A stretch of 64,000 nt of DNA from Ichthyophis bannanicus (Eukaryota > Chordata > Amphibia > Gymnophiona > Ichthyophiidae), in the NCBI GenBank assembly GCA_033557465.1, contig CM066033.1, positions 909,938,808 through 910,002,807 of the forward strand. The letters are read 5' to 3'. The notes under the pieces were generated by a model. It worked only from the letters and a program-made list of their open reading frames with translations, did no database searches and had not been told where the DNA came from. Position numbers and translations under genes: made by a program. This document shows, piece by piece, positions 32,835 to 43,589 of the stretch (within the stretch, counting starts at the first letter, position 1; every line of letters begins with the position of its first letter).

Positions 32835-32840
32835 TTTATT
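32835..32840 (-). terminator. Polyadenylation signal of Myb-like gene 2
   Basis: On the minus strand AATAAA lies 8 bases beyond the stop codon at 32849-32851. The very short 3' UTR is compact, as in transposon genes. Confidence 0.55.
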
Positions 32841-32848
32841 TACAATGT

Positions 32849-33072
32849 TCACATCCTCCGTGGCCGGCCGCAGCCACAGCGACCACGGCCCAACCCACCA
32901 CTCTGTGCCGGGACTACTGGTGATGCCTCTGGCGCCGGTGCTTGCTGCTGTGGACGAGCAGCCATGGCCTCCTGGGCATCCGCAATACGGAGTAGCGCCG
33001 TTGCCATTGTCTCCGCTGTGGCACGCAACTGGTGGATCTCCTGGAGAATGGCCAACAGAGCCTGATGAGTGC
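32849..33072 (-). CDS. Myb/SANT-like gene 2, last exon
   Basis: The minus-strand acceptor ATCTCACCCACAG starts this exon in phase 1, matching exactly the phase in which the exon at 33768-34103 ends, so the joined frame reads DDEG|THQALLAILQEIHQL. It encodes a leucine-rich helix (LLAILQEIHQLRATAETMA), a Q/P/A-rich linker and a basic end GGLGRGRCGCGRPRRM before the stop. C-terminal helices of this kind in Harbinger Myb proteins are thought to serve dimerisation. The short AATAAA follows. Confidence 0.7.
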
Positions 33073-33767
33073 CTGTGGGTGAGATACAAGGTGATGTGTG
33101 AGACACCTGTTGCAATCCCCGCTGTGACACATGCACATGTCACGCATATCCCACCAGACCAGTCCGCAGAGCAATCATGCACACGATGACTAGCAACGCA
33201 TTACCATGTTTACATCTGTGTGTCCCATGAGCCATTCTCATGCCAGGAAAGGGTCCTGATGAGGGGTCATGTGAATAACAGATCGCACACATGGTACAGT
33301 GTCACAGTTCAATGGGTCAATGCTTGATCTGCGCACTGGTCGTATGAGATAAGCCAGATGACGTGGGGAATCATGGCACACACATATATATATCTGGGGG
33401 GCCCTGGTTTCTCTAACGCTGGCGCACAGTATAGATTACGCGGACAATCTATGCTAGGTAGCAATAGCCATGGAGAAGGGTCAGTCAAGTAAGCTGTCTA
33501 GGTGACCTGGGATAGATGTTTACCACTGTGCACTTCCTTGGGGTATATGGCCGTAAACAGTGTGCGTATGTCTGAGCTCTTCAGTATGCTAACACTTGAC
33601 AAGCCATGCTACAAGAGGGGGGAACGCACATGGCACAGACCCCCCCCCACACACACACAACATAAGAAACGATCTGCTATGTTGCCAACATATTGTGGTG
33701 CACATGGAATATCATTGTGGATGTTACATCAACCCCCATGGGGATTGTTGTGTATGCTGTTACCCAC

Positions 33768-34103
33768 CTTCATCATCGTACCTTGCTGAGGCACTGTGGG
33801 CCCACAGCTTCGCCAGAATCGTAGCCATGCTGGTAGGAGGGGTGGCTGATGTCCCTGGCGCCTGCACGGTGTGGTGACTCCCCTCCACCTCCGTACCCTC
33901 TACAGCCTGTGAGTTGCTGCTAGTGGCCCCCACTGTAGCGTTGACATCCAGTGGCCTGTCCTCTGCCTCTGGCAGCACATTGTGTCCTGTTGTCCCCTTG
34001 CCATTGCTGGTGGTGTCCCCGTACATTGCAGCCTCTGGCCCCTCAGCATCCTGAGGCCCTGTCACATCTTCCTCCTCATATGCCTCCATGTGCCAGATGT
34101 CAC
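33768..34103 (-). CDS. Myb/SANT-like gene 2, acidic linker exon
   Basis: The acceptor CCCCTTAG and donor G|GTGGGT enclose 336 bases that begin and end in phase 1. They encode an acidic, Ser/Thr/Pro-rich linker, with MEAYEEEDVTGPQDAEGPEA near the start and MATILAKLWAHSASARYD at the end. Composition is typical of the linker of transposon Myb proteins. The preceding exon must also end in phase 1, and candidate donors with that phase exist near 36155-36170. Confidence 0.6.
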
Positions 34104-34198
34104 CTAAGGGGTGGAAAAGGGTACACAGCACAGATGAGTTTGCACAGCGCACCTATGTATACCTGTGTAGTACATCCTTGCCAACAGCAATGTGTTGT

Positions 34199-36129
34199 CT
34201 TTATCTTTATCTTTATTTGCAAAATTTGATATACCGCCCTTGCCGAAGCGTCAGGGCGGTGTACAATACAATAAACCCATTGGCTACAGAAAATAAAAGG
34301 TGAGAAAGGAACGCCATTGATAGATAGGAAAGTAAGAGAGAAAAAGAAACGAAAAGTAGGAGAGAAGTGAGATGCAACATGGAAGAAACAGAAACACAGG
34401 GCAGGGGGGAGGGAACTGTCAGGTGATTAGGCAAGGGGGTCACTAAACTAGCAGTGGGGGGGGGGCCCAATGGGGAAGAGTCCAAGCCATCAGCAGGAGC
34501 AGGAAGGTCATAGGCCTGATAGAAAAGGTGAGATTTAAGGAGTGTCTTGAACCGAGGGAAAGAAGGTTCAGTGTGGAGGGAGTGCGGGAGAGAGTTCCAG
34601 AGGGCGGGGCTGAGGAAGAAAAAGGCAGAATGACAGGTGAGCTCAAGGTGGGCCTGGGAGGGAGAAGGAAGAAAGAGACGGTTGCCATGCGCAGAACGGA
34701 GGAGATGGGGGGCTGGTTGAAGGTGAATAATGTCAGCCAGGTATTGTGGAGTACTAGTATGCAGAACCTTGTGGGTGATGGTAAGAAGTTTATAGATGAA
34801 TCTGACAGAGATTGGAAGCCAATGAAGAGAGAGAAGAGAGGGGGTGACGTGGGCGTTAACAGGGGAATGAGTGATTAGGCAGGCGGCAATATTTTGAACT
34901 AACTGGAGACGGCGGAGTTGATAACGGGGGAGGCCAGCAAGAACAGAATTATAGTAGTCTAAATGGGTGATCACAAGGGACAGAACGAGAGTAGTGATAG
35001 CAGAGGTGGAAAGGAATGGGCGGATGGATCTAATTCTGCGGAGGTGGAAAAAGGAGGCGCGCACCACAGAGGAGATGTGTTGGTGAAAAAAAAGGGAAGA
35101 GTCGAGGGTGACATCTAGGTATCGAAGAGTGGAGACAAGGGGAATAGAATGAGCAGACATAGTGGGTGATAGAGTGGGAGAGGGGGCACCAAAAGAGAAC
35201 CAAATAGCGTAGGATTTGGACGGATTAACATGAAGTAAATTGTGGCTGAACCAGGAGGCAATGAGAGTAAGGCAGTCATTGAGAGGAGAAAGGTCAGGAG
35301 CAGAGGAGGAAGTATGATAGACTAAAAGAATATCATCGGCATATATATAAGAGAAAATGCCCGTTTGCTGAATGAGCAGAGCGAGAGGAGCGAGGAAGGC
35401 GTTAAAGAGTAGGGGAGCAAGGATAGAGCCCTGTGGTACCCCACATTGCAACGGGAGTGAGGGTGAAGCATTGGAATCCATGTGAACGGTGAAGGTACGA
35501 GAAGAGAGGAAAGACTGAAACCACTCCAAGACTGTACCATAGATACCCAAGTCAGACAGACGTGAGAGGAGGGTGCAGTGATCGACGACATCAAAGGCGG
35601 AGGAGAGGTCTAGTGAGACAACAAGAGAGAGGTCACCATGATCATGGGAGCGGTGGATTTTGGAAAAGAGTGCTAGGAGAATAGTTTCAGTGGTGTGGCC
35701 AGCGCGGAATCCTGATTGGCGTGGGTGGAGGGAAAGGGTGGAATCGAGATGAGTGGCAAGCTGAGAGAAAAAGAGTTTTTCACAAACTTTGGAGAGGAAA
35801 GAAAGGTTAGCTACTGGGTGCCAATTGGCGGGAATGACAGGGTCCAGGGTGGGCTTTTTACGAAGGGGTCGAACAATAGCGTGTTTCCTACTGGTGGGGA
35901 AGTGGCCAGAGGCGAGGCTGGAAGTGAGAATAGTCAAGGCGTATGGAATAAGAGTGAGAGAGGGGTTAAGAAGCCAAGAGGAGAGAAGGGGATTGAGAGG
36001 ACAGGTGGGCTGATGAGAGGAGGAGATGGCTTTGATGAGCTCGGTGGAGGTAACAGGACCAAAGGTGCACCAGGTGTGGGAGAAGGTGCAAGTAGGTGGC
36101 GGAGAGTTTATTGCAGAGAGGGAAGAAGG
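34199..36129 (-). mobile_element. L2-type LINE, 5'-truncated, 8 bp duplication
   Basis: GTGTTGTC flanks both sides (34192-34199 and 36130-36137) as a target duplication. In minus orientation it ends with the hairpin ACCGCCCTGACGC/AAGGGCGGTATA and an AAAGATAAAGATAAAGA tail. Truncation removed the endonuclease and part of the linker. It inserted into a presumed intron of Myb-like gene 2, in the same orientation as that gene. Confidence 0.9.
34213..36129 (-). CDS. L2-type reverse transcriptase, open throughout
   Basis: About 639 codons without a stop. RT motifs are HPVANLSFLSKVCEKLF, SGFRAGHTTETILLALF, VSLDLSSAFDVVDH, GVPQGSILAPLLFNAF and the catalytic YADDILLVYH. The C-terminal region has HLDYYNSVLAGLPRYQ and LHWLPISVRFIYK. 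The frame also reads on through the duplication into exon-like sequence up to 36309, giving a 698-codon fusion that is probably accidental. The lack of stops indicates a recent insertion, though without an endonuclease it is not autonomous. It differs from the LINE at 22.1 kb, so several L2 lineages are present. Confidence 0.85.
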   Translation of the reverse strand, partial: PSSLSAINSPPPTCTFSHTWCTFGPVTSTELIKAISSSHQPTCPLNPLLSSWLLNPSLTLIPYALTILTSSLASGHFPTSRKHAIVRPLRKKPTLDPVIPANWHPVANLSFLSKVCEKLFFSQLATHLDSTLSLHPRQSGFRAGHTTETILLALFSKIHRSHDHGDLSLVVSLDLSSAFDVVDHCTLLSRLSDLGIYGTVLEWFQSFLSSRTFTVHMDSNASPSLPLQCGVPQGSILAPLLFNAFLAPLALLIQQTGIFSYIYADDILLVYHTSSSAPDLSPLNDCLTLIASWFSHNLLHVNPSKSYAIWFSFGAPSPTLSPTMSAHSIPLVSTLRYLDVTLDSSLFFHQHISSVVRASFFHLRRIRSIRPFLSTSAITTLVLSLVITHLDYYNSVLAGLPRYQLRRLQLVQNIAACLITHSPVNAHVTPSLLSLHWLPISVRFIYKLLTITHKVLHTSTPQYLADIIHLQPAPHLLRSAHGNRLFLPSPSQAHLELTCHSAFFFLSPALWNSLPHSLHTEPSFPRFKTLLKSHLFYQAYDLPAPADGLDSSPLGPPPTASLVTPLPNHLTVPSPLPCVSVSSMLHLTSLLLFVSFSLLLSYLSMAFLSHLLFSVANGFIVLYTALTLRQGRYIKFCK

Positions 36130-36149
36130 GTGTTGTCCACCTGTACCTG

Positions 36150-36306
36150 CTGTTGCTGCACCTACAATGGGGACAGCACATGTGCCTACAATATGCTGTG
36201 CCTGGCAGGGGGTGGGGGGAGCGGCCTCATTCCCTGGTGTAGCTGTGCCACATGGGATGCAGTGTGTGGGGGATGGTGTGCTGAGTGCCACGCCCCCTAT
36301 CTGCAG
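36150..36306 (-). CDS. Myb/SANT-like gene 2, possible middle exon
   Basis: On the minus strand after GTGCTGCAG an open frame encodes GVALSTPSPTHCIPCG and NEAAPPTPCQAQHIVG, a Pro/Thr/Ala-rich linker. Donors GTAG|GTGCAG and GCAG|GTACAG would both end it in phase 1, the phase required by the exon at 34103. Support is compositional and by phase only. Confidence 0.35.
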
Positions 36307-36309
36307 CAC

Positions 36310-37590
36310 TAGGTATAGACTGGCTGCCTGACCTGGGATGTGGGCTCAGCAATAGATGTGGCCATGGTACATGTGGGAGCCCTGAGTGGGATTGTGTGCC
36401 GTCATTATGTGTGTGAGCGATGTGCTCACACTGCCCTGAGTGGTATGCACGTTAGGTGTTGCAGGATGTGTCCGTGTCAGCCAGACGTGTGTGGGGGGCC
36501 TTCTGCTTTGCAAGACATTGGCGGTGTGGGTGGACAGCTATCCCATACTCCATGGGTGTGGTGGGGTGTCTCGGGGATGGGTAGAGCACTGCTGGGCATG
36601 GGGTTGCACCGTGTATTGGGGTATGGGAATGTGTCTGTGGCACTGTGGGACGTGTATAAGGGCTGATCCCAGGTGGTGTGGGGGTTATGCTATGTGCAAT
36701 TGGTACAGGTGTGGCAATGTGCACACCAATGTCTGGTGAGGGTGGGTGGGGAATCCCCACTGTATGTTGGCCACTTCCAGAGTGTTAAGTGTGTGACATG
36801 TGTGTGATGTGTTGGCTGGTGTTTGTTTGCGTCTACGTCATCATCCCTGTGTGTTAGGCCCTTCCCTGTCAGTGATCTGGGATATGTCTCTGAACAGGTA
36901 AGAGCATACGCACGTCATAGCTGTTTTTGTGGTGTGTGTGGGTACACCCAGGTCAATGTGTTCTGGGCTAGTTGTATGTCCCTCTTGTATGTTTCCCCCT
37001 GTCACAATGTGCTGCGTGACTGGCTGCAGATGTATGATGATTGGTTGTGACCTATATGCCAGCAACTAATTTAGAAAATAGACCTCAAGGGGACAGAGAA
37101 ATCAAGCTGATAATACTGAACACACCCCAAAAAGAGTAGGCACAGATAAACAAATCAATATAAACCCTAGGACATCATAAGCCATATGTGAGGAAGGAAC
37201 GCTAGACGAATCTGGGTAGGATAACTCCAGTAATAGAGGAAATAGACCTCAGTTAGTCCCCCAACCACAAATCCTTAGGAGGCTGTGTCCTTCGAAGTGG
37301 GGACAAGCCCTGTAATCGCATGAACTCTGCATACATCAGTGGACAAAATCACCTATATGAAAAGGCCAGAGGGTCCAGCAGCACAGCAACAATTCACAGC
37401 ACTAGAGAGCAGCAGTGTAATAGTAATACAAAGAAGTTATCTGAATAGTGGCAAATAACATACCAATGGGGCTCTTTACTGTTACATTGCTGCACATGTA
37501 TGCTGTGATCCCCTTGGATTACGGTGGGATATCATTAGCCACTCCTCAGATAGGTCTTTTAGATTACTATTACATTGCTGATCTGTAGTG
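36310..37590. other. Giant element, intron-like, no gene recognised
   Basis: GT-rich sequence lies between the possible middle exon and the CR1-like LINE copy. It would be intron of gene 2 if the minus-strand gene is continuous to 45.2 kb. No motif is seen. Confidence 0.4.
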
Positions 37591-38312
37591 CTGTGAATTG
37601 TTGCTGTGCAGCTGAACCCTCTGGGCTTTGCATAGAGGTTTTCTTGACCATAGAGGATCTTGATAAATTGGAAGATGGCGCATCAAAATGGCAGATGAAA
37701 TTTAATGTGGACAAGTGCAAAGTTATGCACCTAGGGAAGAACAACCCAAACTATGGTTACACGATGCAAGGTTCCACATTAGGAACCACCACCCAGGAAA
37801 AAGATTTAGGCGTCATTGTGGATAGCATGTTAAAACCCTCGGCCCAGTGTGCAGCGGCAGCCAAGAGAGCAAATAGAATGCTAGGTATCATAAGGAAAGA
37901 AATGGAAAATAAAACAAAAAATATTATAATGCCTCTATATCGTTCCATGGTGAGACTAGGGGACATGCAATGAAGCTACAGGGTAAACTATTTAAAACTA
38001 ATAAAAGAAAATATTTCTTCACTCAACGTATAATCAAACTCTGGAATTTGTTACTGGAGGATGTAGTAAAGACTGTTAGTGTAGCTGGGTTTAAAAAAGG
38101 TTTGGACAAGTTCCTGGAGGAAAGGTCCATAAACCATTATTAAGAAGGGACCCAGGATATCAATGCTTGACCCAGTACAAGCATTGCGGAACCTGTGTCT
38201 TTTGGGGAAACTGCTAGGTACGTATGATCTAGATTGGCCACTGTTGGAAACAGGATACTTGGCTTGATGGACCTTGGTCTGACCCAGTATGGCATATCTT
38301 ATGTTCTTATAT
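37590..38312 (+). mobile_element. CR1-like LINE 3' copy with internal deletion
   Basis: The coding piece (WQMKFNVDKCKVMHLGKNNP, GTTTQEKDLGVIVDS, MPLYRSMVR) matches the end of ORF2 of the LINE at 40418-44465. Sequence after about 37960 jumps ahead to the 3' part (GGGGACATGCAATGAAGC), so roughly 250-300 bp are missing. The 3' tail ends with CTTATGTTCTTATATTATG. Same family as 40418-44465, opposite strand. Confidence 0.85.
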
Positions 38313-38485
38313 TATGTTCTTATTGATGTATGTGGTGTCCAATCGAATATGGGCCTTGTCCGCCACGCCCCCTGGTTCTCCATAGCTTTGCCGTCCTCGA
38401 CTACGTTCAGGCCTGCATTTATCTTGCACACAGGCCCAGGTACCTGTCACACACACCCTGTACCTACCCTGCCATGTGCTGCTGA

Positions 38486-40417
38486 AAAGGAGACCGCTAT
38501 GGTTTTCGAAAGAAGTAGCTGAAAAAGTGAAGAAAAAAAGGGAGGCCTTCATGAAATAAAAGAGATCACAGAGAGAGGAAGACAGGCATCTGTATTTGGA
38601 AAAACTTAGAGAAGCTAGCAAAGTAGTCAAGAAGGCAAAGATTCAAAAGAAGGAGGAAATAGCCAATGCAATAAAATGGGGGGATAAGACATTTTTCAGA
38701 TATATTAGTGAGAAGAGGAAGGGCAAGAGTGGTATTTTCAGTCTTAAGGGTGCAGGGGAGGAATATGTAGAAGCTGATAAGGATAAAGCGGAATTGCTTA
38801 ACAAATATTTTTGTTCTGTGTTCACAGATGAAGCACCAGGAGCAGGACCTCAGAGAACACCCACAAATAGGAACAGAAGCAAAGGACATCTTGAACAATT
38901 TTCAAAAGACTGTGTTTGTGAGAAACTATCTCAACTTAAAGTAGACAAAGTGATGGGACCAGATGGGATACACCCGAGAATACTGAGGGAACTTGGGGAC
39001 GTTCTAGCAGCTCCACTCACTGACCTTTTCAATGCCTCGTTGGAGTCGGGAGTGGTGCCAAAGGACTGGAGAGAGGCTCATGTGCTGCCTTTACACAAAA
39101 GCGGAAGTAAGGATGTGGTTGAAAACTACAGGCCGGTTAGTTTAACTTTGGTGGTGAGTAAATTATTGGAAACGCAGCTGAAAGAGAAAATAGTGAGGTT
39201 TCTGGAGTCCAGCGGATTACAGGATCTGAGGCAGCATGGATTCACCAGAGGCAGGTCTTGTCAGACAAATCTGATTGATTTCTTTCACTGGGTGACCAGG
39301 GAGTTGGACCGAGGGAGAGCCCTAGATCTGGTGTATTTAGATTTCAGTAAAGCCTTTGACACTGTTCCTCACAGGCGACTTATAAACAAACTGAGCATCC
39401 TAGGGATGGACCCTAAAGTTACTGCTTGGGTTAGAAATTGGTTGGGTGGGAGGCGACAAAGAATACAAGTAAATGGAGCTCACTCTGAGGAGAAGGATGT
39501 TATCAGTGGTGTGCCCCAGGGATCTGTCCTTGGTCCGATTCTTTTTAACATCTTTGTTAGTGATATAGCGGAAGGGCTTTCAGGTAAGGTTTGCCTCTTT
39601 GCAGATGATACCAAAATCTGCAATAGAGTAGACACCCAGGAAGGGGTAGATAACATGAGGAGGGATCTAGCTAAGCTTGAAGAATGGTCTAGAATTTGGC
39701 AGCTTGGATTTAATGTTAAAAAATGTAAGGTCATGCATTTGGGCTGCAGCAATCCAAGGGAGCAATATAGTATAGGGGGTGAAGTATTTTTGTCCACTAA
39801 AGAAGAGCGGAACCTAGGCGTGTTTGTGTCTGATGATCTTAAAGTAGCTAAACAGGTAGAAAAGGCGACGGCAAAAGCTAGAAGGATGCTTGGGTGCATA
39901 CGGAGAGGAATGGCTAGCAGAAAAAAGGAGGTGATAATGCCTCTGTATAAGTCTTTGGTGCGACCTCATTTGGAGCATAGAGTGCATTTCTGGAGACCGC
40001 ACCTTCAAAAGGATGTGAACAGGATGGAGTCTGTGCAGTGGGTGACTACTAAAATGATTAGTGGGTCTTCATTATAAAGTATATGAGGACAGACTGAAGG
40101 ATCTTAATATGTACACCTTAGAGGAAAGGCGGGATAGAGGTGATATGATTGAGATGTTTAAATACCCCCGTGGCATAAATGTTCAGGGAGAGAGCCTCTT
40201 TCAATTGAAGGCAAGTTCTGCTACGAGGGGACATGGGATGAGGGTGAAGGGAGATAGATTCAGGAGTGATATGCGGAAATATTTCTTTACGGAAAGAGTA
40301 GTGGATCCGTGGAATAGTCTCCCAGTGGAGGTGATAGAGATGAGGACAGTAACTGAATTCAAAAAAGCATGGGACAAACACAGAGGATCTCTAAAGGTAA
40401 AAAGGGGACTGTTGTAG
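38486..40417 (+). mobile_element. CR1-like LINE, 5'-truncated, main part
   Basis: Begins in the linker (LWFSKEVAEKVKKK) and runs through RT to the C-terminal region. Its 3' end was separated by the insertion of the LINE at 40418-44465 and resumes at 44466-44547, where GGACAGACTAGATAGGCC and TTTTTCTGTCGTCATATTTC form the tail. TTGTAG/TTGTTA at the two junctions may be the target duplication. Family related to 12209-15985. Confidence 0.8.
38596..40077 (+). pseudogene. CR1-like reverse transcriptase, nearly intact
   Basis: The single frame of 493 codons holds the linker with WGDKTFFRYISEKRK, then VMGPDGIHPRILREL, HVLPLHKSGSKDVVENYRPV, GFTRGRSCQTNLIDFF, YLDFSKAFDTVPH, GVPQGSVLGPILFNIF and the catalytic FADDTKICNRV. 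The C-terminal region has LGVFVSDDLKVAK and LVRPHLEH. A frameshift near 40060 moves the last part (YEDRLKDLNMYTLEERRDRG to 40417) into another frame. The endonuclease is absent through 5' truncation. The polymerase core looks complete. Confidence 0.85.
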
Positions 40418-40592
40418 TTAAGAACATAAGAACATAAGATATGCCATACTGGGTCAGACCAAGGTCCATCAAGCCCAGCATTCTGTTTCCAACAGTGGCC
40501 AATCTAGGTCATACGTACCTAGCAGTTTCCCCAAGGGACACAGGTTCCCCAATGCTTGTACTCGTTCAAGCATTGATATCCTGGGTCCCTTC

Positions 40593-43480
40593 TTAATAAT
40601 GGTTTATGGACCTTTCCTCCAGGAACTTGTCCAAACCTTTTTTAAACCCAGCTACACTAACAGCCTTTACTACATCCTCTGGTAACAAATTCCAGAGTTT
40701 GATTACACGTTGAGTGAAAAAATATTTTCTTTTATTAGTCTTAAATAGTTTACCCTGTAGCTTCATTGCATGTCCCCTAGTCTTTCCATATTCTGATAAG
40801 GTAAACAATCGATCTACGTTTACCCGTTCCACTCCGTTCATTAATTTATAGACTTCTATCATATCTCCCCTCAGCCGTCTCTTCTCCAGGCTAAAGAGCC
40901 CCAACCTTTTTAGCCTTTCTTCATAGGAGTAGCCTTCCATCCCCTTTACCATTTTGGTGGCTCTTCTCTGAACCTTTTCTAAAATCGCTATATCCTTTTT
41001 AAGATACGGCGACCAGAATTGCACACAATATTCAAGGTGCGGTCTCACCATGGAACGATATAGAGGCATTATAATATCTTTTGTTTTATTTTCCATTCCT
41101 TTCCTTATCATACCTAGCATTCTATTTGCTCTCTTGGCCGCCGCTGCACACTGGGCCGAGGGTTTTAACAAGGTATCCACAATGACGCCTAAATCTTTTT
41201 CCTGGGTGGTGGTTCCTAATGTGGAACCTTGCATCGTGTAACCATAGTTTGGGTTGTTCTTCCCTAGGTGCATAACCTTGCACTTCTCCACATTAAATTT
41301 CATCTGCCATTTTGATGCCCAGTCTTCCAATTTATCAAGATCCTCTTGCAATTTTCCACAATCCTCCTGGGTTTTAACAACTTTAAACAGTTTTGTGTCA
41401 TCTGCAAATTTGATAACCTCACTTGTTATTCCACTTTCCAGGTCATTTATGAATATGTCAAAAAGCAGCGGACCCAGCACAGATCCCTGGGGTACACCAC
41501 TATTCACCTTTCTCCATTGGGAAAATTGGCCATTTAGCCCTACCCTCTGCTTTCTATCTTTTAACCAGTTCCTGATCCACAGTAGTACACTGCCTCCTAT
41601 CCCATGACTCTTTAGTTTTGCCAAAAGTCTCTCATGAGGGACTTTGTCAAAGGCTTTCTGAAAGTCCAGATACACAATATCAACCGACTCACCTTTGTCC
41701 ACCTGTTTATTCACTCCTTCAAAAAAACATAACAGATTAGTAAGACAAGATCTTCCTTGTCTAAAGCCATGTTGGCTGTCTCCCATTAGGTCGTGACTAT
41801 CTACATGCTGAGTAATTTTATTCTTTATGATGGTTTCTACCATTTTTCCCGGTACTGATGTCAGGCTCACTGGTCTGTAGTTTCCCGGATCACCCCTCGA
41901 ACCCTTTTTAAAAATTGGTGTTACATTGGCGATCCTCCAATCCTCAGGTATTAGAGATGATTTTAATGATAGTTCACAGATTACTGATAGCAGGTCTGCA
42001 ATCTCAAATTTCAGTTCTTTCAACACCCTTGGATGTATACCATCCGGCCCAGGTGATTTGCTACTCTTCAGTTTATCTAATAGTTGTAAGACATCTTCCC
42101 GATGTATCGATATTTCCTTCAATTCTTCCACACCTTTAAATACCACTTCAGTCATGGGTAACATCCCTACATCTTCCTCAGTAAAGACCGAAGCAAAGAA
42201 TTCATTCAGTCTCTCCGCTATCGCCTTGTCGCCTCTTAGTGCTCCTTTAACCCCTTTATCATCTAATGGACCAACTGACTCTCTCACAGGTTTTTTGCTA
42301 CGAATGTACTTGAAAAGGTCTTTATTTCGCGTTTTTGCTTCCGCAGCAAGCTTCTTCTCAATTTCTCTCTTTGCCTGCCTTATCAATGCCTTGCATTTGA
42401 CTTGCCAGTGCTTGTGCTGTTTCCAGGTTTCATCGTTTGGCTCTTTTTTCCATTTCCTGAAAGATGCTTTTTTGGCAACAACAGCCTCTCTGACCTCACC
42501 TTTAAACCATGCTGGCAGTTTTTTGGACTTCCTTCCACTTTTCTTAAAGCGTGGAATACAGCTGGTCTGGGCTTCCAAGATAGTATTTTTCAACAACACC
42601 CAAGCTTGATGTACGTCTTTAACCTTTGCAACTGATCCTTTTAGTTTTTTCTTAACTGTTTAACTCATTTTATCATAGTCTCCCTTTCGAAAGTTAAAGG
42701 GTAGTACTGTGGATTTCCTTACTATCCCTCCTCCACTAATTAAATCAAAGGTGATCATGCTATGATCACTATTGCCAAGTGGCCCAACACCCTTATCTCT
42801 TGCACTACATCTGGTGTTCCACTAAGGACTAGGTCTAATATTGCTTCCCCTCTGGTTGGTTCATGAACCAGCTGCTCCAAGAAGCAGTCATTTATTTCAT
42901 CTAGGAACTTTATCTCCCTAGCATGTCCTGTTGTGACACTGACCCAGTCGATGCCGGGGTAATTGAAATCACCCATTATTATTACTGCACTGTAACTTTT
43001 GCTAGCTTCCTTGATTTCTTTGAGCATTTCATCATCCATTTGTTCATTCTGGCCAGGCGGACGATAGTACACCCCCACTGCCATCGCCTTCCCCTTTTTA
43101 CATGGAATTTCAATCCATAGAGATTCTACAGCAAATTTTGTTTCTTGCAAAACTTTAATCCTTTCTGACTCAATGCCCTCTCTAACATAGAGCGCAACCC
43201 CTCCACCAATTTGGTCAGCTCTATCATTACGATATAGTTTGTACCCAGATATCACAATGTCCCACTGGTTGTCCTCCTTCCACCATGTCTCTGATATTCC
43301 AATCATATCTAACCTCTCGTTTAGTGCTATATATTCTAACTCTCCCATCTTGTTTTGTAGACTTCTAGCATTTGCATACAAGCATTTTAGAGACTGTATT
43401 TTATTCATATTAATTTGGCTATTGGTAGACATGGGTAATTTGGGATCTTTAAGTTCTGTCTGCTCCATACTCGAGGGCAT
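40593..43480 (-). pseudogene. CR1-like ORF2 (endonuclease and RT)
   Basis: The endonuclease part (43480-42755) has LYANARSLQNKMGELEY, ISETWW, GGGVALYV, VYYRPPGQNEQMD and GDFNYPGIDW. A frameshift near 42790 loses the final SDH box, and a TAA near 42662 follows. From 42599 the RT frame is open for 668 codons: KSPGPDGIHPRVLKEL, NYRPVSLTSVPGKMVE, HGFRQGRSCLTNLL, YLDFQKAFDKVPH, GVPQGSVLGPLLF, the catalytic FADDTKLF, then EKDLGVIVDT and MVRPHLEYCVQFW. Only two lesions in the whole ORF suggest a young insertion. Confidence 0.9.
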
Positions 43481-43589
43481 TTGGGCTACTTTACTCTTTT
43501 TTGGAACCTCTCTGCTTTTGTAGTATCCTTCAAGGATACATTCTTCCGAACCATGCGCTCTTGGGCGACTGTCGGCTTTCCCCTATTAT

